A stretch of DNA of 64,000 nucleotides. Source: an uncultured Lachnospiraceae bacterium (GTDB lineage Bacteria > Bacillota > Clostridia > Lachnospirales > Lachnospiraceae). Below the pieces are notes generated by a model. It saw only the letters and a list, made by a program, of their open reading frames with translations. It made no database searches and was not told the DNA's origin. Where the stretch lies: assembly GCA_910576535.1 (NCBI GenBank), contig CAJTKK010000002.1, positions 294,611 through 358,610 on the forward strand. The letters are read 5' to 3'. Every line of letters begins with the position of its first letter. Within the stretch, counting starts at the first letter, position 1. Shown piece by piece: positions 1 to 7,013 of this stretch. The translations under genes and the position numbers were made by a program.

Positions 1-42
1 AAAAGTATCAATAAAGCATTGGTTCAGTTTTACGGAGGATAA
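1..42 (+). CDS. Possible 3' tail of an upstream gene
   Basis: Frame 1 is open from the window edge to a TAA at 40-42 and would end in KALVQFYGG, two bases before the next start codon. The ribosome binding site of the next gene (GGAGG) would lie inside this tail, as is common in tight operons. Frame 2 is also open here and frame 3 stops at 12-14, so the choice of frame is a guess. Confidence 0.25.
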   Translation, partial: KSINKALVQFYGG

Positions 43-44
43 AA

Positions 45-1577
45 ATGAAATGGATCAAAAAATTATTTTATGGTATTTTGGGCTTATTGTCATTGCTTAG
101 CTTATTTATTATACTTTGTGCTTTTCAGCCAAAACTAGCGGATCAGGTATCGGATTTTCTCTACCGGACGATGAGGAATGGGGATCATGCCGGACAGGAA
201 AGGGGGAACCCGGACATACCGGCTCAAACAGAGGAAAATAGCGGCGTGAATAAGCATGACGGGACAGATGCCGGCTTAGGCCATCCTGTGGATAGCAGTA
301 TGGAAACGGCAAAGGACAAGGAGCCGGATGATGGACTGGATCCAGGCCTTGTTTCCGGTTATGTGCCGCCAGAACGGTCGGATATTGATATGCCGGAAGA
401 AGTGGCAGGCCGCAGCGGATATCTCCCGGTACAGGAAGATGTGGAAGAAATTGATGAAGAGGAAGCCGAAGAGCTTAAGCAGTTTTATACCTATGGTGAG
501 ACGGGGGAGGGGCTAAGCTTTGATACGGATTATTATCCTTATTACGGAATGCTGACCGAAAAAGAGCAATCTCTATACCGGCAGATTTATGCCAATGCCA
601 TGGCGGTAAACGGTATTTTTAACCCGGTAGAGGCGGTATCGCAGAGGGAGTTGCGTAATACTTTCCTGTCAGTCTTTCACGACCATCCAGAGCTGTTCTG
701 GATGGACTGCGCGTATGGGGGGAAGTTCTCAAGAAACGGGGAGTGTGCGGAAATCTCCCTGCAGTTTAATTATTTAGTGGATAACCTGGAGAAAGCGAAG
801 TATGAGTTTCAGGCCGCTGCAGAAGAAATTCTTGCGGGGACGCAGGGAAGCGATTATGAGAAAGAGGTATATGTGCATAATGCGCTGGCAGACCGGATAG
901 AATATGACCTTCAGGCTCCGCTTAATCAAAGCGCATACAGTGCTTTGGTCAATGACAGGACTGTATGCGCAGGCTATGCCAGAAGCCTTCAATATCTGAT
1001 GACCCAACTGGGGATTCCCTGTTATTACTGCACAGGTTTTGCAGGCGAGAATCATGCATGGAATATTATCCGCTTAGATGATGAGTACTATAATGTGGAT
1101 GTTACCTGGGATGATACAACGCCAAATACTTATGATTATTTTAATAAAACGGATTATGATTTTGCGCCGACCCATAGAAGGGAGGATCTTTCCGTATATC
1201 TTCCACCGTGCAATGGAACAAAATACGGCAATCTGGAAAGCAATGAAATAATGGAAGGGGCAAGCGTTGATGGTAGGAGAAGTTTGGAAGATGCCGGTTT
1301 TTCGGAAGAGGATGTGTTGCATGGCCTGGAAGATTATTACAGCGACTGTTACCGCCAGATTATGGATCAGAACGGATCAGCCCAGTTTGAGAATATTGTG
1401 GACAGCGAAGAACTTTGGCTAAGCTGTTATCAGGCCTATGAAGACAATAGTTATTCCGCCGGATATATGGATGCCGTGCTGGAGGAATTGCAGGCGGAAG
1501 GGTGCGAAGTGGATATTGAGGCGGAAATCCTGCGGGACGGAAGAGTGCTTTTAAAGCACAAAATCCGCTTTTTCTGA
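45..1577 (+). CDS. Transglutaminase-like domain protein, membrane-anchored
   Basis: A 510-residue protein with a hydrophobic N-terminal anchor (about residues 5-27), a low-complexity Asp/Glu-rich linker to about 150, and a transglutaminase-like (papain-fold) domain. The probable catalytic triad is Cys308 (in RTVCAGYARSL), His337 (in ENHAWNI) and Asp352 (in NVDVTWDD). The family includes surface or secreted cysteine-protease-like enzymes and protein crosslinkers; the substrate cannot be read from sequence. The start has a clear GGAGG 6 bases upstream. It is followed by a gap of 137 bases, so it probably ends its own transcription unit. About 170 further residues follow the catalytic core and I do not recognise them. 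Confidence 0.85.
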   Translation: MKWIKKLFYGILGLLSLLSLFIILCAFQPKLADQVSDFLYRTMRNGDHAGQERGNPDIPAQTEENSGVNKHDGTDAGLGHPVDSSMETAKDKEPDDGLDPGLVSGYVPPERSDIDMPEEVAGRSGYLPVQEDVEEIDEEEAEELKQFYTYGETGEGLSFDTDYYPYYGMLTEKEQSLYRQIYANAMAVNGIFNPVEAVSQRELRNTFLSVFHDHPELFWMDCAYGGKFSRNGECAEISLQFNYLVDNLEKAKYEFQAAAEEILAGTQGSDYEKEVYVHNALADRIEYDLQAPLNQSAYSALVNDRTVCAGYARSLQYLMTQLGIPCYYCTGFAGENHAWNIIRLDDEYYNVDVTWDDTTPNTYDYFNKTDYDFAPTHRREDLSVYLPPCNGTKYGNLESNEIMEGASVDGRRSLEDAGFSEEDVLHGLEDYYSDCYRQIMDQNGSAQFENIVDSEELWLSCYQAYEDNSYSAGYMDAVLEELQAEGCEVDIEAEILRDGRVLLKHKIRFF

Positions 1578-1714
1578 AGAAAATGGAATTTTTTTGAAAA
1601 ATCCAGGTGAGATATGATAGGATAGGTTAAGCGTTAGCGGCAAGAATTCATGTCATAAAACTGGATAAAAGAGAAACGGAAATAAGCGGTTGCGGTAAAA
1701 GAAGGGAGATTAGA

Positions 1715-3310
1715 ATGGAAAGTATCTTAAAAAATAAATATTACTTGTATTTGACTGAATTTTTTGCTGGGATGTCTGTTATGGCGGTAGAATTGGGGGC
1801 CAGCCGTCTGCTGGCGCCATATTTCAGTTCTTCCCAAATTGTATGGACGATAATTATCGGAACGATTATGATAGCCATGGCGCTTGGGAATATCTGGGGC
1901 GGAAGAAGCGCGGATAAAAACCCTGACCCGGACAGGCTATATATGAGATTGATTATCGCAGCGCTGTGGATTGCGGCGATTCCGGTAGTTGGAAAATATA
2001 TTATTCTTGCGATTTCGGCAGTCCTGGTTATGAGCATAAACAATAATTTTCTGATTTTGGCTGGTTTTGCAGCTTGTATGGTAATTTTTGTATTTCCTTT
2101 ATTTTTGCTTGGTACAGTAACGCCGTCTTTGGTAAAATACACAGTGGACAGTTTGGATGACAGCGGGAAGACGGTGGGAACTTTAGGGGCTTTTAATACG
2201 ATTGGCAGTATTATTGGAACATTTATGCCTACCTTTGTTACTATTCCCGCAGTGGGTACAGCAGTTACTTTCCTGATTTTTTCCGGTGTGCTTCTTGTGT
2301 TGGGGCTTGTCTACTTTCTAAGCAGAAAGGTGAAAGGAAAAGCCTGTGCCATAGCGGTATTCTTTTTCATTGTATGCAGTATTTTGGGGCATTCCGGCAG
2401 TTTTGCCTTTTGGGAAGGCAGGCTGCTTTACGAAGGGGAATCTATTTATAATTATCTTCAGGTAAAAGATACGGATGACAGCGTCATCCTTTCTACCAAT
2501 GTATTGTTCGGCGTCCAGTCCATAATGAAAAAGGGAGATTCCCTTACCGGAATGTATTATGATTATGCACTGGCTGCGCCGGTGATGGCAGGGATTCATG
2601 AAAAGAAGGGCGCGGATATCCTGATATTAGGGATGGGGACAGGAACTTATGCAAAGCAATGTATGCATTATTTTGAGAATATTTCCGTGGAAGGGGTAGA
2701 AATTGACCAGAAGATTACAGATCTGGCGGGGGAATATTTTGCCCTTCCAGATACCGTGGAAGTGACAACATATGACGGGCGGGCTTATTTACAGGCTGTA
2801 GATAAAAAGTATGATGTGATTATGGTAGATGCTTATCAGGATATTACCATTCCCTTTCAGATGTCTTCGGTTGAATTTTTTATGTTGGTGAAGGAGCATT
2901 TAAAAGAAGATGGCGTAATGGTGGTTAATATGAACATGCATTCGGATGAGGAAGGTAATATTAATGAATATCTCTCCGATACAATTGCCAATGTGTTCCC
3001 TTCCGTATATACGGCGGATGTTTGGGGATCCACGAACCGTGAGCTTTTTGCTGCGCAAAACAGGGAAATTTTAGAATATTTTACAGAGAAGATAGATTTG
3101 TTGGGGAATGAAGAATTAGCGGATATGATGCGGCAGGTTTCTGGAAGGTTATCGGCATATGAAAAAGGAGAGCTATTGCTGACAGATGACAAAGCTCCGG
3201 TAGAATTGCTGGGGATGAGTGTGATTGACGGGCTGATTCAAAATGAGATTGGATATTATAAAAAGGTCTTTAAAGAAGAAGGGATCCGGGGCATTTTAAA
3301 TGCTATGTAA
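1715..3310 (+). CDS. Fused membrane protein / spermidine-synthase-like protein
   Basis: A 531-residue two-part protein. Residues about 8-225 are mostly hydrophobic, with around seven or eight membrane segments and a conserved-looking start (VELGASRLLAPYF). From about 280 onward there is a spermidine/spermine synthase Rossmann fold with ILGMGTGTYAKQC (cofactor loop), VEGVEID and YDGRAYL-VDAYQD. This fused layout is common in bacteria and is usually annotated as a fused MFS/spermidine synthase. Aminopropyl transfer is not proven for it, because soluble SpeE enzymes lack the membrane part. A GAAGGGAG ribosome binding site precedes ATG 1715. It converges on the dtxR-type gene through a long shared hairpin. 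Confidence 0.85.
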   Translation: MESILKNKYYLYLTEFFAGMSVMAVELGASRLLAPYFSSSQIVWTIIIGTIMIAMALGNIWGGRSADKNPDPDRLYMRLIIAALWIAAIPVVGKYIILAISAVLVMSINNNFLILAGFAACMVIFVFPLFLLGTVTPSLVKYTVDSLDDSGKTVGTLGAFNTIGSIIGTFMPTFVTIPAVGTAVTFLIFSGVLLVLGLVYFLSRKVKGKACAIAVFFFIVCSILGHSGSFAFWEGRLLYEGESIYNYLQVKDTDDSVILSTNVLFGVQSIMKKGDSLTGMYYDYALAAPVMAGIHEKKGADILILGMGTGTYAKQCMHYFENISVEGVEIDQKITDLAGEYFALPDTVEVTTYDGRAYLQAVDKKYDVIMVDAYQDITIPFQMSSVEFFMLVKEHLKEDGVMVVNMNMHSDEEGNINEYLSDTIANVFPSVYTADVWGSTNRELFAAQNREILEYFTEKIDLLGNEELADMMRQVSGRLSAYEKGELLLTDDKAPVELLGMSVIDGLIQNEIGYYKKVFKEEGIRGILNAM

Positions 3311-3324
3311 GGCAGAATGACGAT

Positions 3325-3378
3325 TGCCATTAAAAAACCTTCCCGGAGGATATCCGGGAAATGTGTTTTTTAATGGCA
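3325..3378. terminator. Long bidirectional hairpin between convergent genes
   Basis: Perfect 14-base arms TGCCATTAAAAAAC (3325-3338) and GTTTTTTAATGGCA (3365-3378) enclose a second GC-rich stem (TTCCCGGA / TCCGGGAA). Read in either direction the inner stem is followed by a T-rich run, as in an intrinsic terminator. The - strand gene ends at 3330, so its last 16 codons form part of the structure. Confidence 0.75.
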
Positions 3379-3719
3379 TCGAAACTTTCTTTGCTGATGA
3401 CATGTTCGATGCGGCAGGCATCACTGGCAGCAATGTCTGGATTTACCCCGAGCGAAGAAAGCCAGTTGCTTAATACTTCATGCCGCTCATAAATCATATC
3501 CGCAATTTCCTGTCCAGATTCCGTTAAATAGATAAATCCCTCTTTTGTAACGGTAATGTGTTCTTTTTCCCTCAGATTTTTCATTGCTACACTAACGCTT
3601 GATTTTTTGAACCCTAAGAATTCCGCGATGTCTACCGAACGGACAACAGGACGGGTTTTACTGAGTATCAATATGGTTTCCAGATAATTTTCTGCTGATT
3701 CATTTATATTTCTCATCAT
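3330..3719 (-). CDS. DtxR/MntR-family metal-dependent repressor (iron type)
   Basis: A 129-residue regulator with an N-terminal winged helix (about 5-65) and a dimerisation/metal domain; the SH3-like third domain of full-length DtxR is absent. The metal motif reads DACRIEHVIS, with Cys102, Glu105 and His106 in the same spacing as the primary iron site of DtxR/IdeR, plus His80. Manganese-type MntR proteins carry Glu instead of this Cys, so iron sensing is inferred. The gene is divergent from the feo genes, and two inverted repeats resembling DtxR half-sites lie in that locus, so it most likely represses feo when iron is plentiful. GGAG lies upstream of ATG-ATG. Confidence 0.88.
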   Translation of the reverse strand: MMRNINESAENYLETILILSKTRPVVRSVDIAEFLGFKKSSVSVAMKNLREKEHITVTKEGFIYLTESGQEIADMIYERHEVLSNWLSSLGVNPDIAASDACRIEHVISKESFDAIKKHISRISSGKVF

Positions 3720-3784
3720 ATTCTCCTATGTTAAGGCAGAATGCTTTTGCCTCTTTGTTCCTATGAAAAAGTTTGTTGTCCTAT

Positions 3785-3813
3785 AGTATATTGATTTATG
3801 GTAATGTTGTCAA
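3785..3813 (-). promoter_or_regulatory. Promoter of the dtxR-type gene
   Basis: On the - strand, TTGACA (3808-3813) and TATACT (3785-3790) are separated by exactly 17 bases, 65 bases upstream of the regulator's start codon. This is a near-consensus housekeeping sigma promoter. Confidence 0.75.
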
Positions 3814-3940
3814 CGGAATGAAAGGTTTTTATGAACCCGTTTAGTATTTCCCTTAAAAAGGGGCAGACAAAGAAGCTGCTTTGGATGAGCTTAAAGAGAT
3901 TGCTTTTTCAATGAGCATGGAAGAGATAATAAAAAGCTTC

Positions 3941-3969
3941 TTGACATCTCGATATGGTTAGTGTATACT
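3941..3969 (+). promoter_or_regulatory. Promoter of the feo operon
   Basis: TTGACA (3941-3946), a 17-base spacer and TATACT (3964-3969) form a near-consensus promoter about 80 bases upstream of the first feoA. It lies in the 327-base divergent region 3720-4046. Its -10 hexamer is inside a DtxR-like inverted repeat, so repressor binding would block polymerase directly. Confidence 0.85.
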
Positions 3970-3972
3970 AAC
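3957..3972. promoter_or_regulatory. DtxR-like operator 1 (feo promoter)
   Basis: Perfect inverted repeat GTTAGT-gtat-ACTAAC overlapping the -10 element of the feo promoter. The half-sites GTTAG/CTAAC match the core of the DtxR/IdeR consensus. A near copy occurs at 4515-4530 ahead of feoB. The assignment to the neighbouring regulator is inference. Confidence 0.7.
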
Positions 3973-3985
3973 TGTATGGATAGAA

Positions 3986-4004
3986 AATGATAATCATAAT
4001 CATT
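3986..4004. promoter_or_regulatory. Fur-like palindrome
   Basis: A 19-base A/T-rich inverted repeat (AATGAT-N7-ATCATT) containing GATAATCAT, close to the classical Fur box built from GATAAT repeats. It lies about 17 bases downstream of the feo -10 element, within the 5' leader. It may be a second iron-dependent control site, or a chance match in A/T-rich DNA. Confidence 0.5.
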
Positions 4005-4046
4005 TAAAACGTGATGAATGGAAAATTAAAATAAGAAAGGGAGTGG

Positions 4047-4265
4047 ATGATGATGCCGTTATCAATAGCAGATGCAGGCGTGGCGAAAGTGATATGCAAA
4101 GTTGGAGGAAAGGAAGAGAGCAGGAAATTTTTAGAGAATCTTGGGTTTGTGACAGGAGGAACAGTAACTGTTATATCGGGAGCAGGCGGGAATATGATTG
4201 TCAATGTAAAGGATTCCAGAGTCGCTATCGGAAAAGATATGGCAAATAAAATTATCGTAATTTAA
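4047..4265 (+). CDS. feoA: FeoA family ferrous iron transport protein (first copy)
   Basis: A protein of about 70-72 residues with an SH3-like FeoA domain (LENLGFVTGGTVTVIS, then a C-terminal GKDMANKIIVI strand). FeoA is a small cytosolic partner that modulates the FeoB iron permease. Three consecutive ATG codons (4047, 4050, 4053) follow GAAAGGGAG; the third has the best spacing, so the first one or two Met may not be translated. Tandem small FeoA proteins upstream of FeoB are common in Clostridia. The second copy starts 13 bases after this stop. Confidence 0.9.
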   Translation: MMMPLSIADAGVAKVICKVGGKEESRKFLENLGFVTGGTVTVISGAGGNMIVNVKDSRVAIGKDMANKIIVI

Positions 4266-4278
4266 GAAAGGAGAAATT

Positions 4279-4500
4279 ATGAAAACATTAAAAGAGATTT
4301 CTTGCGGAAACACTGTAAAAGTGATTAAACTGACCGGTGAGGGGCCGGTAAAACGACGCATTATGGATATGGGGATTACAAAAGGGGTGGATATTTTCGT
4401 CCGTAAAGTGGCTCCTTTGGGGGATCCTGTGGAAGTGACGGTACGCGGCTATGAATTATCTTTACGGAAAGCGGATGCAACAATGGTTTTGGTGGAATAA
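4279..4500 (+). CDS. feoA: FeoA family ferrous iron transport protein (second copy)
   Basis: A 73-residue FeoA domain with the typical VKRRIMDMGITKGVDI segment and closing LSLRKADATMVLVE strand. It diverges strongly from the first copy, so this is not a recent duplication. AAAGGAG precedes the ATG by 6 bases. The gap of 91 bases before feoB is larger than the other gaps in this operon and holds a second DtxR-like inverted repeat. Confidence 0.93.
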   Translation: MKTLKEISCGNTVKVIKLTGEGPVKRRIMDMGITKGVDIFVRKVAPLGDPVEVTVRGYELSLRKADATMVLVE

Positions 4501-4514
4501 TTTTTTGCCCAAAG

Positions 4515-4530
4515 GTTAGTAATAACTAAT
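4515..4530. promoter_or_regulatory. DtxR-like operator 2 (ahead of feoB)
   Basis: GTTAGT-aata-ACTAAT, matching the operator at 3957-3972 in 11 of 12 arm positions and with the same 4-base spacer length. It lies in the 91-base feoA2-feoB gap. No strong promoter is obvious beside it: TTGCCC at 4505 with TAATTT at 4527 is a weak candidate. Confidence 0.55.
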
Positions 4531-4591
4531 TTAGAGTAGTGCTATAGGACATTGGCGTAAATAAAAGATTAAGGAGGAAAAAAGATAAGAT

Positions 4592-6784
4592 ATGTCAGTA
4601 AGAATTGCATTAGCAGGTAATCCGAACAGCGGAAAAACAACATTATTTAATGCGCTTACCGGTTCCAACCAATTTGTGGGAAATTGGCCTGGGGTAACGG
4701 TAGAGAAAAAAGAAGGCCGATTAAAAGGATATAAGGATGTTGCGGTTATAGATCTTCCCGGTATTTATTCTTTATCGCCTTATTCTTTAGAAGAAGTAGT
4801 GGCAAGAAATTATCTGATAGAAGAACAGCCAGATGTAATTATGAATATTATAGACGGAACCAATCTGGAAAGAAACCTCTACTTGACTACCCAGCTTATG
4901 GAACTTGGAATACCGGTGATTATAGCTGTCAATATGATTGATGTGGCAGAAAAAAAAGGTGATAAAATACATATTGAGGAATTAAGCCGGAAATTGGGCT
5001 GCGATGTAGTAGGAATTTCAGCATTAAAGGGAACAGGGGTCCAAAAGGCAGCAGAAAAAGCAATATCTTTGACACACGAAAAGAACAGAAATTCTTTCCT
5101 TCCTTTATTTTCTCCAGCAGCAGCAGAAGCTTTGAAAGAAATTGAAAATAGGCTAGGAGAGAATGTGCCAAATCAGCAAAGGCGATTTTTTGCGTTGAAA
5201 CTTTTAGAGAAGGATAATCAGATTTTAATCCATATAAAGGCTGTGCCGGATGTGAATGATATTATTGCAAAGCTGGAAGAAGATTTGGATGATGATGCAG
5301 AAAGCATAATTACGAATGAAAGATATATGTTCATTTCTTCCATAATAAGAGGATGTGTAAGTAAGGCAACGAAGGGCGGATTGACGGCATCCGATAAAAT
5401 TGATAAAATTGTTACAAATCGCTTTTGGGCGTTGCCTATTTTTATTGCAGTGATGTTTATAGTATATTATTTTTCTATTTCTACAGTAGGCACATGGACG
5501 ACTGACTGGGTCAATGATGGCGTGTTTGGCGATGGGTGGGACTTTTTGGGAATAGGAATTCCCAGTATTCCGGCTTTGCTGGAAATGCTGTTACAGAAAG
5601 CAAATTGTGCGGGATGGCTGCAGGGACTTATCCTGAACGGGATTGTGGCAGGATTGGGCGCTGTTCTCGGTTTTGTACCGCAGATGCTTGTCCTTTTCTT
5701 TTTCCTGGCGTTCTTGGAAAATTGCGGATATATGGCAAGGGTTGCCTTTATTATGGACAGGATTTTCCGTAAGTTTGGTCTTTCCGGCAAATCTTTTATC
5801 CCTATGCTGATCGGGACTGGCTGCGGGGTCCCTGGAATTATGGCATCCCGTACGATTGAGAATGACAGGGACAGGAAAATGACCATTATGACTACTACTT
5901 TTATTCCTTGCAGCGCCAAACTTCCAATTACCGCATTGATTGCGGGGGCATTGTTCCAAGAGGCATGGTGGGTGGCGCCCAGTACTTATTTTGTAGGAAT
6001 CAGTGCAGTTATTTGTTCTGGGATAATCTTAAAAAAGACAAAAATGTTTGCAGGGGATCCGGCGCCTTTCGTAATAGAACTGCCTGTTTACCATATGCCT
6101 GCTGTTTCTAATATACTGCGGAGTATGTGGGAGAGAGGATGGTCTTTTATAAAAAAAGCGGGAACAGTTATTTTATTATCAACTATTGTGATCTGGTTTG
6201 CGACTTATTTCGGTTTCGTAGATAGACAATTCCGTATGCTGGAAGATGCGGAGATTGGCTATAGTATTTTGGCTGCTGTCGGGAATGGGATCAGTTGGCT
6301 GTTTGCTCCTCTCGGATGGGGTGACTGGCGGCCGGCGGTTGCGGCTATCACCGGATTTGTGGCAAAAGAGAATGTGGTAGGGACTTTCGGTATTTTGTTC
6401 GGGTTTGCGGAAGTGACGGAGGAAGGGGAGGAAATATGGGGAATGCTGGCAGGGAACATGACGATGGCTGCTGCATATTCTTTCCTTGTATTTAATCTTT
6501 TGTGCGCTCCTTGCTTTGCGGCGATGGGGGCGATAAAGAGAGAAATGAATTGTGGCAAATGGTTCTGGTTTGCCATTGGATATCAGACTGCTTTGGCTTA
6601 TTCCGTATCTTTTGGCATCTATCAGATAGGGACTTGGTTTTTTTCCGGGGTTTTTGGTTCTGGGACAATTGCCGCTTTTCTGCTTATTGCATGTTTTGTC
6701 TATCTGCTGGCGCGGCCTTATAGGAAAAATGGAGCCTTTAAACCGGATTTGAAGTTTAAGAAAAAAATGATGCCGGTAAAATAG
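4592..6784 (+). CDS. feoB: Ferrous iron permease FeoB
   Basis: A 730-residue inner-membrane iron(II) transporter with an N-terminal G domain: G1 GNPNSGKTT (residues 9-17), switch region WPGVTVEKKEG, G3 DLPG and G4 NMID. A helical GDI-like region to about 275 precedes two Gate domains with Cys-containing motifs (LIGTGCGVPGIMASR; FIPCSAKLPI) and a C-terminal FeoB helix bundle. Length and domain order are those of intact FeoB. AAGGAGG is upstream of the start. With FeoA and the Cys-rich small protein downstream it forms a full Feo module. Confidence 0.97.
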   Translation: MSVRIALAGNPNSGKTTLFNALTGSNQFVGNWPGVTVEKKEGRLKGYKDVAVIDLPGIYSLSPYSLEEVVARNYLIEEQPDVIMNIIDGTNLERNLYLTTQLMELGIPVIIAVNMIDVAEKKGDKIHIEELSRKLGCDVVGISALKGTGVQKAAEKAISLTHEKNRNSFLPLFSPAAAEALKEIENRLGENVPNQQRRFFALKLLEKDNQILIHIKAVPDVNDIIAKLEEDLDDDAESIITNERYMFISSIIRGCVSKATKGGLTASDKIDKIVTNRFWALPIFIAVMFIVYYFSISTVGTWTTDWVNDGVFGDGWDFLGIGIPSIPALLEMLLQKANCAGWLQGLILNGIVAGLGAVLGFVPQMLVLFFFLAFLENCGYMARVAFIMDRIFRKFGLSGKSFIPMLIGTGCGVPGIMASRTIENDRDRKMTIMTTTFIPCSAKLPITALIAGALFQEAWWVAPSTYFVGISAVICSGIILKKTKMFAGDPAPFVIELPVYHMPAVSNILRSMWERGWSFIKKAGTVILLSTIVIWFATYFGFVDRQFRMLEDAEIGYSILAAVGNGISWLFAPLGWGDWRPAVAAITGFVAKENVVGTFGILFGFAEVTEEGEEIWGMLAGNMTMAAAYSFLVFNLLCAPCFAAMGAIKREMNCGKWFWFAIGYQTALAYSVSFGIYQIGTWFFSGVFGSGTIAAFLLIACFVYLLARPYRKNGAFKPDLKFKKKMMPVK

Positions 6785-6863
6785 TATGCGGATCCAGCCC
6801 TGTTGCCTGCAAGGAAAAACCCAACGCTGGCACGGGCTGGTAATGCAGTTTATAGGAGGGATT

Positions 6864-7007
6864 ATGGGAACAATAATCATTGGGGCAATTATTTTATGTG
6901 CCATTGCATTGGCGGTAAGAAGTATCTGGAAAGACAGGAAAAACGGGAAATCTATACATTGCAGCGGTTGCTGCGGGCATTGCAGCCGCTGCCATGAAAA
7001 GGGATGA
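6864..7007 (+). CDS. FeoB-associated Cys-rich membrane peptide
   Basis: A 47-residue protein: an N-terminal membrane helix (GTIIIGAIILCAIALAV), a basic turn (RSIWKDRKNGK), and a Cys/His-rich tail (CSGCCGHCSRCHEKG). A strong AGGAGGG at 6854-6860 supports ATG 6864 over the in-frame ATG at 6786. The layout matches the FeoB-associated Cys-rich membrane protein family found directly after feoB in many Firmicutes. A role in metal handling next to FeoB is inferred from position and Cys content. Confidence 0.85.
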   Translation: MGTIIIGAIILCAIALAVRSIWKDRKNGKSIHCSGCCGHCSRCHEKG

Positions 7008-7013
7008 TGATCC

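Noticed and set aside
6179..6904. 241-codon open frame antisense to feoB
   Set aside because: It lies fully opposite conserved FeoB sequence, is rich in His/Pro/Arg with no family features, and has no ribosome binding site.
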